64,000 nucleotides of DNA from Cordylochernes scorpioides (Eukaryota > Arthropoda > Arachnida > Pseudoscorpiones > Chernetidae): NCBI GenBank assembly GCA_030710605.1, contig CP092865.1, positions 136,169,500-136,233,499 on the forward strand, given 5' to 3'. The stretch's first letter is position 1, and each line of letters opens with the position of its first letter. This document shows positions 53,702-62,999 of this stretch, in pieces. The position numbers and the translations under genes were made by a program. The notes beneath the pieces are model-generated. The model was not told the origin of the DNA. It saw only the letters and a list, made by a program, of their open reading frames with translations, and did not search any database.

Positions 53702-54192
53702 TGTCACGTATATAGGCCTGAAAACACCTACAACCTCCTCCAATAGATGGCGCTTTCGCCTATTTCCGGTCTGGAACCAGTGTGGGAATCCCCGACTGCT
53801 GTGGTCCTGTTTCCTGGAGCTAATAATTGTAAATAAATGTTTATATTGGCTCTGGTATATAAATACCTGTTAATTGTTATTCGAGTCATAATTAATGTGG
53901 TTTAAAGTTGACAATAAAAGAGAGGAGTGTTAGAAGTCTTGGTGCCGGTTGCTGTTGTTATTCTCTCTCTCCAGCACCACAGTCGATACTCTTCTGGTAA
54001 GTCTCTCGTGTCCCCCCACCAGTGGTAAGGCCGAGAGATACTGCCAGAGTTCCACTTGAGTGGTGGTTCTTGTAGGTGTTTGGGTGCTTTGCAGAGTAGA
54101 GCTGCAGAGGTAAAGCAACGGGAGCCCTGGGTAGGTGATCCACGACGGAGGAAGTGGCGTCATCGCAAGAACCGGAGGGGTCAAGCGCGACA
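53702..54192 (+). mobile_element. Solo LTR, family E, 491 bp with ATAT duplication
   Basis: It starts TGTCACGTATATAGGCC and ends GTCAAGCGCGACA, with imperfect inverted ends TGTCACG/CGCGACA. ATAT lies on both sides (53698-53701, 54193-54196). A GTATATAAATACC promoter-like box (about 53850) and AATAAAAG (about 53912) are in the right order for the plus strand. No internal region remains, as expected after recombination between two LTRs. Between 54197 and 54683 I see nothing. Confidence 0.72.
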
Positions 54193-54683
54193 ATATTTTT
54201 TAAAATTGTATAAATTTATTGCGAATGGAAATTAGGAGGAAAGTCTTTCTCCCCGACTTGCCCCCCTGCTCTTATTTTTAATATTGTAATGTACTATCAA
54301 TAGAATATTGAAAGCATTTGAACAATAGTAGCCATTTTCAATGTTGAAAGGTGCTGGAATGATAATTAGTAAAATTTATATTTGGAAAATGTGTGTGAAC
54401 ATCAATAATAAATTCAAAAGACAACACAATATATAAATTCCAACAATTTATTACAAAAAAAAATAGTTCTTCATTTATTTACAGTATCACAAAAAAATAT
54501 CATTTTGTAGCAATTAAAGAATTATTTTTCAGAACAATCAACAATGAAATATACTTTTGACAGTTTATAAACCAGGCATCATCTATCTTTTGTAATGGGA
54601 AGATCTCTAAGGCATTTGTTTACTTAGGCAGGCATATGGGTGAAGAACGAGGATATGTCTAAACATCCTGAATATATATATAT

Positions 54684-55019
54684 TGTTGCACCAGGTTGCG
54701 GCTTGGCAGACTCTTCAGCCTTGATTCTCTCCTGTGCTGGGTCTTGCATCTTACCAGAGCGTGTTTCAACCATCCTACAAATTTATATAAGGGAATAATG
54801 AGATAAGTCTACTTTAAGTAGCCTCCAGAATGATTTATTTATTTTCTCACAATTAAAGAGAGCAGTGAAGTCACACGTGTACCTAAATACAAATGATGAT
54901 AATCTAAATAATCTGTTTTAAATAAATATCATAGAATATAAAAATAAATAAATATATAATTTAAATTTCAAATATATTAAAAATAATATAAGAAAAACGC
55001 CATTAATCATGATGTAACA
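54684..55019 (-). repeat. 3' LTR of full-length family A
   Basis: Minus strand TGTTACATCATGATTAATGG to CAACCTGGTGCAACA. It contains the same ATG and 30-codon leader (54773 to 54684) as the 5' LTR. The last pol codons and stop overlap its start. Confidence 0.95.
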
Positions 55020-58000
55020 CTTCCCCCTCTCCAGAGGTCGTCACGTCCTCGTGGGTTACCTCATCAATTCTCTCAAAATAGGGTTTGAGTCTTGAGACAT
55101 GGACAATCAATGGGTCTTGGCCAGGATTATCTTTCGGCTCAATTAAGTAATTTACGTTAGACAGCTTCTTTAATATTCGATATGGGCCAAAATATTTTCT
55201 CAATAATTTTTCACATTTTCCGATTTTCCTGACTGGTATCCAAACTGCCACTAAATGTCCTGGTTCATAGATTTTCTCATTGTGTTTTTTATCATAGTTT
55301 CTTTTCATTCTTTCCTGAGTCTTCTCTGTGTTGTTAATGACTACCTGTCTCGTCCTTGCTATTTTATATAAGTAGTTTTCTATATATTCGTCGTAATCGT
55401 CCATGTTACTGTCCGTTGGGATATTCTCGTCGTCTAAGAGGGACATGGGTTCCCTCCCAAACAACAGGAAAAATGGAGAGTAGCCTGTAGTTTCTTGAAT
55501 CGTGGTATTATACGCGTGGGTGATAAAAGGGAGGATTTCATCCCAGTTCTTTTGGTCTGTGTTCACATACATGCTGATCATATTGATTAAAGTTCTATTT
55601 AGCCGTTCCGTTAGTCCGTTAGTCTGGGGGTGGTAGCTCGTTGTGAAGCAGTGTTTCACTTTGCACATTTTCATTACCTCCTTCATCAAATTGCTAGTGA
55701 ATTGTGAACCTCTATCGCTAATAAGAAATCTTGGGGCCCCGTGACGTAAAATAATATGTTCAATTAAAAATGTAGAGACTTCTTTCACGGTTGCTTCTGA
55801 TACTGCCTTTGTTTCAGCATACTTGGTATAATAATCAGTCAACACAATTATCCACTTCCTTCTTCTTTTCGTTGATGGCAAGGGGCCAACAAAGTCAATT
55901 CCGATTCTTTCAAAAGGGTAGTTAGCTGGGGGAATAGGTTGTAAAAGTCCAGAAGGCAAGTGATTTGAACCTTTCCGACTTTGGCAAAGATGGCACACGT
56001 CTTTACAAATTCTGAAACATCTTTCAACATGGAAGGCCAATAGTATTTATTCTTCAATCGGTAAGTGGTTCTGGCGACGCCCAGATGGCCATTCAGCATA
56101 TGGTTGTGGTATTCACACATGACTTCCTTTCTTCTCTTCTTTGGCACTACCAGCAACCATGCCCTACCTTCAGGATTTGGATTTTTCTTGTAGAGACACC
56201 CATTTTCTTCTTTGAAGTTCTGTGTAATTGAACGCTTGTTTCCACTAAGGTTCTCCTTAATATTCTCAATAAAATCATCCTTTTCGTCTATTATTTGATT
56301 CAGAAATAGTCTTTCATAATCTTCGTCCCATTCGTTTTCAGGTAAGGGTCCTCTAGATAGACCATCAGCGTCCAGATGTTTTTTACCCGATTTGTGTATA
56401 ATTTCGAAATTATATTCCTGAATCTTCAGTGCCCATCGTGCTAATCGGCCAGTCGGATCTTTCAGATTCTTAAGCCAGCATAGTGCGTGATGATCAGTTA
56501 CGATTTTGAAGTGCCTTCCATATAGGTAGGGTCGTAACTTGGACATTGACCACACAACAGCTAGACATTCTTTTTCGGTAGTCGAATAATTTTGCTCAGG
56601 TTTGCTCAGTGTTCGACTTAAATATGAGATAACTTTTTCTTTATCGCCGAACTTTTGGACTAATGTTGCACCCAGGCCGATGTTAGATGCGTCAGTATGA
56701 ATGTAAGTAATTGCATTAGGATCAAAGTGCCCTAAGATTGGAGGATTTATCAATGCTACTTTAAGGGTTTGAAATGCTTTTTCTTGATTTTCTGTCCAGG
56801 TAAAAGGTACATTCTTTTTTATAAGACTGGTTAATGGATCGGCAATTTTTGAAAAACCTTTGATAAATTTTCTATAATATGAGCACATTCCTAAAAATGA
56901 TTGAACTTCTTTTATCTTTTTGGGCCGAGGGAAATCTCTAATAGCCTTGATATTATGCTCCGCTGGTTTTATACCATGTTGATTAGTTATATGGCCAAGA
57001 ATCTCCAGTTCTTCGAAAGCAAATTGGCATTTTTTGTTGTTCAATTTTAAATTAGCCTCGCGAAAACATTTTAAAACAGCTTCTATTCTTTTGAGATGTG
57101 TTGAAAAATCCGAGCTATAAATGATTACGTCATCTAGATAACATAAGCAAATTTGCCATCTAAGATTACCAAGCATATTTTCCATGTTCCTCTCAAATGT
57201 AGCAGGGGCATTGCATAGACCAAAGGGCATTACGTTGAACTCATATAGGCCATGTGCTGTAGTGAAGGCTGTCTTTTCTTTATCTTTCTCTTCAACCTCT
57301 ACTTGCCAATATCCTGATTTAAGGTCAATTGCTGAAAAGTATTTGGATCCTTGAAGTGTATCCAATACTTCATCAATTCTGGGAATTGGGTAAACATCCT
57401 TCACTGTTACATCATTCAATTTTCTGTAGTCAACGCAAAATCTGTACTTACCATCTCGCTTCTTGACCAAGATTACAGGGAAGGACCATGGACTCGAGGA
57501 TGGTCTAATTATGCCGTCTCTGAGCATTTCATCAATTTGTTCTTTTATGATTTCTCGCTCTTTCGCGCTCACCCTATACGGCTTGTGTTTGATCGGTTTC
57601 GCGCCTTCTGTATCGATCCGATGTTTCGCTAAGTTGGATCTTCCTAATCCCGACGAAAACAAATCCTCGTACTTTTCCAAAACTTGTTTCAATTGCTCCT
57701 TTTCCGTATATGCTAAATTTTCGTTTATATGAAATTGGGGTTCTTCCTGCTCTTTTTGTTCACTTTCTTCCATAAGATTCACTTCGGCTGGCTGGCTTCC
57801 AAAGCACAATGTTTGGTTTTTTAATATTTTCAATGGTCGAGGGTAAGGGTTTGTTATCCAGATATATGTTTCCTTATTCACAACATTTATTAAGCTTCTC
57901 GCTAGTCGAAGTCCATTTGTTTGAAACATTTTATGGTTCTCCTCGATGATGTATTCGCCATCCTCTGCTTCTATTGAGGCCCTAATCAATTTAATAGATA

Positions 58001-58478
58001 GTTTAGGTATAACGGTATCTGTAGTGCTCTTTATTTTTTTCAGATCATAATTGCTTACGTCATGATTACTTGTCAAATTATATTTTATTGTTTCTCGTTT
58101 ACAATCAATTTTAGCATTCATTTTTTTAAGGAAATCTCGTCCAAGAATAAGAGTTCGTAGATGCGCGTCCATTACTACAAATTCGTGGGATAATTCAGTG
58201 TCATCAATTTTCAAATCTAAAATAATGCTACCTACCATATCTAATTTTTTCCCATCGGGTCCTGAACACGTTTTAGTGAGACTATTTATTTCACGGCCAG
58301 CAAAAAGTGCTGTTCTTAGGTCGACCACTGAAAGATCGGCGCCTGTATCAATCAAAGCTTCGCATAACCCTATCTTGTCCACATTAATATTAATTTTGTA
58401 CCTAGGGTACAACTTTCTAATTCCATTTATGGTCGACTTGCTTTGATTGAAGGAATCAGGCGCGACACTTAGTTTAAA
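55003..58478 (-). pseudogene. pol polyprotein, family A, broken by one 2-nt insertion
   Basis: From the slippery site the frame runs through protease (LIDTGADLSVV), RT (YLDDVIIYSSD), RNase H (HTDASNIGLGATLVQ) and the integrase zinc domain. The second Cys pair there is interrupted: the minus strand has ACGTGTGCC where the other copy has ACGTGCC (55994-55997), a TG duplication. The rest of the integrase (GIDFVGP, SDRGSQF, LTERLNRT) and the C-terminal chromatin/GPY-type region continue in the next frame to 55003, overlapping the 3' LTR. Translation would end about 50 residues after the break, leaving PR-RT-RH but no integrase core. Confidence 0.95.
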
Positions 58479-59632
58479 TCTTCCAACACGGAATATCTAT
58501 TCCGTGTAGGAATATTCGTTTGTGTGTCATTACAAACATCCGCATAGAGGCGAGGCCGTGTATAATCTTTCCTTTCGTCCATTTGAAGATTTTCTTGGCT
58601 CTTGTCTTGGGAAACTGAGGGGTCCTCTTCTACGATCCTCACAAACTTGACTCTGCAATACCGCGCTACGTGTCCTGGCTTGTTACACTTGAAACATATT
58701 GGTCTCCCGTCTTCTGTCCTATTCCTAATTGAATTTGGATTCTTATTGTATGTTTTACTTGGGTAGACCGGTTTTGGCTCAGGATTAGGAGTGTAAGATC
58801 GTCTAGGGGCAGATACCTGGGGCAGAGGCTTGTTCTGGTAGTACCTCGGAGTGGGGGCCTGGGGCTTGGAAGTGTTCTGGTAGTACCTCGGAGCGGGGGC
58901 CTGGGGCTTGGAGGTGTTCTGATATGGTCTTCTGAACGACGTAGCATTCTTCCATTGCTCTTGATGATGGGGACGAGGAGAGCGTGGTCCATTATATAGA
59001 GCTTTTGATTTTTCTGCACGTTCTTGGTAATTCTTTTCGAACAAATCCAGCTTTTTACAAATTTCTAGGAGTTCATTGGTATTTTTAGGAGGGTTTAGGT
59101 GAAGGGCAAAAGAGTATTCTTTCTTTAACCCTCCAATAACCCAGTTTATTTTAGTCTTTTCTTCCATTTGGGGGTCGACCTTGTTGCACAGTACAAGGAT
59201 ATCCTCTGCGAACCTGATTGCAGTTTCATTCCACTGTTGCATCCTGTTTAGTTTCATCTTAATTTCTTCTTTGTTGGCGTCTGAGGCAAAATCCTCAATT
59301 AGGCGGCTCTTGAAATTTTCCAAGCTGGTGAAACTTATCTTGTGTAGGTTCAGCCAGGTTTTGGCGCTACCAATCATATTCATGGCAGCATAACGAGAGA
59401 TAATGTTGTCTGCCCAATGGTACAGGAAGCCAATTTCTTCAAGAGATTCAATCCATGGGCGAGGGTCTTCCGTTCCATCATACTTGGGGATGTCGATGTT
59501 GGGATTCAGGACAACTGGGTCGGAACTAGCATCTCTACCAATTGTTGCACCAGGTTGCGGCTTGGCAGACTCTTCAGCCTTGATTCTCTCCTGTGCTGGG
59601 TCTTGCATCTTACCAGAGCGTGTTTCAACCAT
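58469..59632 (-). CDS. gag, family A, intact, starting inside the 5' LTR
   Basis: 387 codons. The ATG at 59632 lies 90 nt inside the LTR, so codons 1-30 (MVETRSGKMQDPAQ...) are LTR-encoded and the next ones are read across the primer-binding region (TTGGTAGAGATGCTAG). Residues about 45-200 form the gag domain (IPKYDGTEDPRPWIESLEEI, WLNLHKISFTSLENF). Proline-rich 14-residue repeats (KPQAPAPRYYQ) follow, then one CCHC knuckle CFKCNKPGHVARYC near residue 315. The stop TAA comes straight after the TTTAAAC heptamer. No other in-frame start would avoid the LTR without losing conserved residues shared by all three family A LTRs. Confidence 0.93.
   Translation of the reverse strand: MVETRSGKMQDPAQERIKAEESAKPQPGATIGRDASSDPVVLNPNIDIPKYDGTEDPRPWIESLEEIGFLYHWADNIISRYAAMNMIGSAKTWLNLHKISFTSLENFKSRLIEDFASDANKEEIKMKLNRMQQWNETAIRFAEDILVLCNKVDPQMEEKTKINWVIGGLKKEYSFALHLNPPKNTNELLEICKKLDLFEKNYQERAEKSKALYNGPRSPRPHHQEQWKNATSFRRPYQNTSKPQAPAPRYYQNTSKPQAPTPRYYQNKPLPQVSAPRRSYTPNPEPKPVYPSKTYNKNPNSIRNRTEDGRPICFKCNKPGHVARYCRVKFVRIVEEDPSVSQDKSQENLQMDERKDYTRPRLYADVCNDTQTNIPTRNRYSVLEDLN
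58472..58478 (-). promoter_or_regulatory. Candidate -1 ribosomal frameshift site TTTAAAC
   Basis: Minus strand GAT TTA AAC TAA in the gag frame gives the slippery heptamer T TTA AAC directly before the stop. pol is open in the -1 frame across it. Conserved between the two family A copies. Confidence 0.78.
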
Positions 59633-59878
59633 CCTACAAATTTATATAAGGGAATAATGAGATAAGTCTACTTTAAGTAGCCTCCAGAATGATTTATTTA
59701 TTTTCTCACAATTAAAGAGAGCAGTGAAGTCACACGTGTACCTAAATACAAATGATGATAATCTAAATAATCTGTTTTAAATAAATATCATAGAATATAA
59801 AAATAAATAAATATATAATTTAAATTTCAAATATATTAAGAATAATATAAGAAATACGCCATTAATCATGATGTAACA
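59543..59878 (-). repeat. 5' LTR of full-length family A
   Basis: 336 bp, two mismatches to the 3' LTR. A TATATAAAT word lies only about 10 bp before the gag ATG, and AATAAATAAAT about 75 bp before it. If that TATA were the promoter, transcripts would start inside the gag leader, so the true start site is uncertain. Confidence 0.95.
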
Positions 59879-60179
59879 ATATATATATATATATATATTA
59901 TTTATATATATATTGTAAATAAAAAATTATATATTTTTTATGAATAAGAAAAAATATATTTGGCTATATACATAACAGGCGTTGTGTAGATATAAAAATA
60001 ACATTGCACTTGGGCTCAAATTGTAGGATTTCAGGTCTGTTTATCTTTCTCTGGAACAAAGGTAACATGGTAGTAATGATAGATAAATATGATGAATATT
60101 GATAAACAAAATGACATGTTTCTTGTTTACAATGGAACCTTGTTATAACAGCCTCTTGGCTATAACACCATTAGCATTT

Positions 60180-60500
60180 TAACTCCGCCCTTGCCGGTCC
60201 CAAGCCCGGATGAAAAAGGAGGAGGGGGAGCAGTAACAAGCTCACTAAAAGACCTGGGCTCAGCTGGCCCGGCTGATAGTACCCTGTATGGGGCTCCTAA
60301 TCCAGGGATACAGGATGAGTAGAGTTTGTACTCATGTTAGGAGCGGCTGCACATGCCATCTGTTCCTCATGTCAGAGGCGGCCATTTCTTTTGGAGCTAA
60401 GTCGGCCTGTCACTGAGTAGTGCTTCCAGTCTTAATGACAAAGGCAGATGCATTCTACTTCACCCAGTCATGATTGAGTAGATATAAGAAATAAGAAGTA
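60180..60500 (+). repeat. CCGGTCCCAAGCCCGG-family repeat, copy 6
   Basis: Starts AACTCCGCCCTTGCCGGTCC and ends GAGTAGATATAAGAAATAAG. It is plus oriented and closely similar to the copy at 20458-20760. The stretch 59883-60179 is AT-rich without features. Confidence 0.6.
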
Positions 60501-60530
60501 GCACTTTATTATATTTCGTTATTTAAAAAT

Positions 60531-60886
60531 AAAAAGGCATATCCTGACCAGAAGCACATGTGCTTTTCAGAAGGCAGAGCGTCATCTGGTGGAACAGAAA
60601 TCACCTAAACATTGATTTAACCTGTTCCCTGATATTTGGCTAACCCAATTTCTTGATAAATCAAGAAAAGCCATCCACGAATGTGTTTCGCATTGTTGGC
60701 GCTCGTCAGCATGGAGTAGGCTGTACCACTGCGACCATAAATAATTTTGGTCACAGAGGCTTTTTGAGAACCAAGAAATGGGTATTTAAGGCCAAACAAA
60801 TCAATGTTTAGTTGATTTCTGTTCCACCAGATGACGCTCTGCCTTCTTAAAAGCACATGTTCTCCTTGTCAGGATATGCCTTTTTT
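60531..60886. repeat. Hammerhead-bearing repeat with terminal inverted arms
   Basis: The ends AAAAGGCATATCCTGACCAG and GTCAGGATATGCCTTTT are inverted copies, and the arms pair for about 100 bp. The centre holds the ribozyme (minus strand) and GGTATTTAAGGCCAAA. This is the best-bounded member, about 356 bp. Confidence 0.75.
60669..60722 (-). ncRNA. Hammerhead ribozyme, weakened stem II
   Basis: Minus strand AGCC, UACU, CCAUG, CUGACGA, GCGC, CAACA, AUGC, GAAA, CACA, UU, CGUGG, AU, GGCU. Stem I and both conserved boxes are intact. Stem II has a G-U and one mismatch, and stem III is poor. Activity may be low. Confidence 0.65.
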
Positions 60887-61039
60887 ATTTTTAATAGCAA
60901 CTCCTGACCTTTTTATTTTTATTTTAGATTTTTTTCTATTATTTTTTTTTCATATTTTGTTATTTAATTCAACAGACTATAATTCACAATATTTGTAACA
61001 AATAAATTTATACCTTGAAAATATATGTATATAACTTTA

Positions 61040-61205
61040 CAGACTCATAAGCTTATGTCCATAGGTTCATAAAACCCCTAAGCTGCCTTCCATAGAAAAT
61101 GCAGGGTATATTACAAACCAATCCAATACAATAGTAGAGCGGTCTAGAGATTAATTTGGCGAAACCACTGAGAGGGTTCCATGAGCTAAGCCCTCTCATT
61201 CAATA
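61040..61205. repeat. Interspersed repeat, inverted partner of 19115-19285
   Basis: CCCCTAAGCTGCCTTCCATA, ACAATAGTAGAGCGGTCTAG and GGCGAAACCACTGAGAGGG are reverse complements of words near 19.2 kb. Its GCGAAACC.CTGRGAGGGTT word also links it to the MITE at 35222-35615. The bases 60887-61039 hold nothing else. Confidence 0.6.
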
Positions 61206-61368
61206 ACTTATATCATTACAGTAAGGTCTGTAGAGATAATACTTGATGATATTATTGAAAAGAAACACATTGTCAGTAAATTTATTTGTTACAAACTTTA
61301 TCGATAGATGGCAATTGAATTTATAAATATAATTCCAGTTACTCCAATTTTCTCTTAAATCTTAATTA

Positions 61369-61544
61369 CAGTTAAACCTGTCTATAGCGCCCCCTCTTGG
61401 GACTAACCAAACTAGGGTGCTATAGATAGGGGTGCTATAGAAAGGTCACTTTTAATGTAAATCGCATCGTACTATGTATTTAAAATTGGGCGCTATAGAG
61501 AGGAAGGCCGTATTTAGAGGGGGCGCTATAGGCAGGCTTAACTG
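61369..61544 (+). mobile_element. Pogo/Tigger-like MITE, 176 bp
   Basis: The left end CAGTTAAACCTGTCTATAGC then GCCCCCTCT is mirrored at the right end by AGAGGGGGCGCTATAGGCAG then GCTTAACTG. The 29-bp inverted repeat has two mismatches. TA flanks both ends (61367-61368, 61545-61546). Confidence 0.87.
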
Positions 61545-62056
61545 TATTTCTCTTTCAAATTATTATTTTTAATTCAGCTGAGACTATAATTCAACTATTT
61601 TTCAAATCCCAATCAACCTATAGTTACTTTAACTGACTATAAGCCAACACCCACTTTAGTTTAAATACTTAAGCAACTACTCCACAAAAGGTTGTTTTTT
61701 TTAATTTATTCAAATTGGCAAGTTTTCTAGTTGAGGAACTCTTCTACAGCCCCCTTCTACAGGCCCCTTCAGTGTTAACAACAAAATATCTTTGAAAAAT
61801 GTCCAAGGGCAGTGAATGTTGCAATGAATTGACAATCACCTTAACCGACTATAATTCCAAAGTGACTTTTTAAATCAACCATTTTTCATAGCTCAAACAG
61901 CTTATATTTACTTTAAACGGCTATAATTCAACACCCCCCCCCCCCCCTTAGTGTGGACAAAAACATGTCCTGGAATATTTTATTTTTTTCCAATTCATCA
62001 GTTGATTGCTTAAACCAACCTACGCAGACCATGCTTTCCTAGTATATTGATGAGGT

Positions 62057-62169
62057 CAAGTCGAACTGCTTTTCACATATGTAGACATGTGGTGCAGTTA
62101 CAGTAAAAGCAGTCTACCCACCATGATTATCGTGGCCTGTACCACGTGTACTAGGGATAGGCAAAAAAT
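62057..62169 (+). mobile_element. 5'-truncated SINE fragment, copy 3
   Basis: GTCGAACTGCTTTTCACATA through GTACTAGGGATAGGCAAAAA matches the 3' third of the SINEs at 16621-16943 and 46439-46750, here in plus orientation. The tRNA-like head is missing. A C homopolymer sits at about 61935-61947. A GTGAATGTTGCAA...CACCTTAACC segment occurs at both about 61815 and 62222, on either side of the SINE. Confidence 0.72.
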
Positions 62170-62990
62170 ATATATTGATGACTTGCTGGGGAATTTTGTA
62201 GAGATCTTGCCTGTGTAAAATGTGAATGTTGCAACAAATTGCTATAATCACCTTAACCAACTATTAATTCATAGCTAATTCTAATTAAACCAAAAATTCT
62301 GATCCCTTGGGGGATTTGAACTGAAGAGGTTGAACTGTAATTCTAAGAGGTCCCAAGTTTCAAAGTTCCAAATTGATTTAACTGTTGCTCTCTAAAACAA
62401 CAACAACAAACTTGGTCAAATATGATGTTGTTATAGCAACTTTATGGTTGTTGATATAATATGGCCCAAAGGAAGAAGTCACCAGACAAAAACCACTGAA
62501 TTGATTCTAAAAGAGTAGTGTAAGAGAATGAATATAAAAGACATAAACATATCAAAAGAGTAGATCCTGCTAAGAGATACCACACAACATAGATATGTAC
62601 TCCTGGAGCTGGCTATTTCTTGAGTGTGGATAATTCTGGTCATCTTGTGATAAAAACAAAAGCTCCGGGAGTTAGTACTCAACTATACAAATTACTTCTT
62701 AGTGAGAAGGCAAAAATTGGTCCCAAAATATCCGGAATATATTTAAGCATCATATAGTATCATCTTTGAGGTTGACCATAATGGAAGGTCATTTCAACCT
62801 CAAGAAAGACAAAACTTACCATGATGTAGCTATGATACTAGATACAATGTGTGGTTAAAGTGGTGTTAGATTTGGGCAAGAAGCACAGTGAAGCAGCAAT
62901 TTATCATTTGAAAATACTGATCTCTCTCTCATTGAAGTATTTGATTCCCAAAGTATATATAAAGTACTTTACCTCTTTCACCAAAGTGTG
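62170..62990. other. No gene recognised
   Basis: AT-rich sequence with short open frames only (for example 62682-62479 on the minus strand). The open frame that later becomes the LINE endonuclease formally starts at 62851, but its first about 50 codons show no similarity to anything I know. Confidence 0.4.
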
Positions 62991-62999
62991 CCTGGATCA

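Larger units (their letters stand above)
54684..59878 (-). mobile_element. Ty3/gypsy LTR retrotransposon, family A, full length
   Basis: LTRs at 54684-55019 (3') and 59543-59878 (5'), each 336 bp, differ at two positions by eye. ATAT flanks both ends (54680-54683, 59879-59882). The purine tract GAGAGGGGGAAG precedes the 3' LTR on the minus strand. gag is intact, and pol carries only a 2-nt insertion. The element is young, and its lesion count is very low. Confidence 0.96.
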
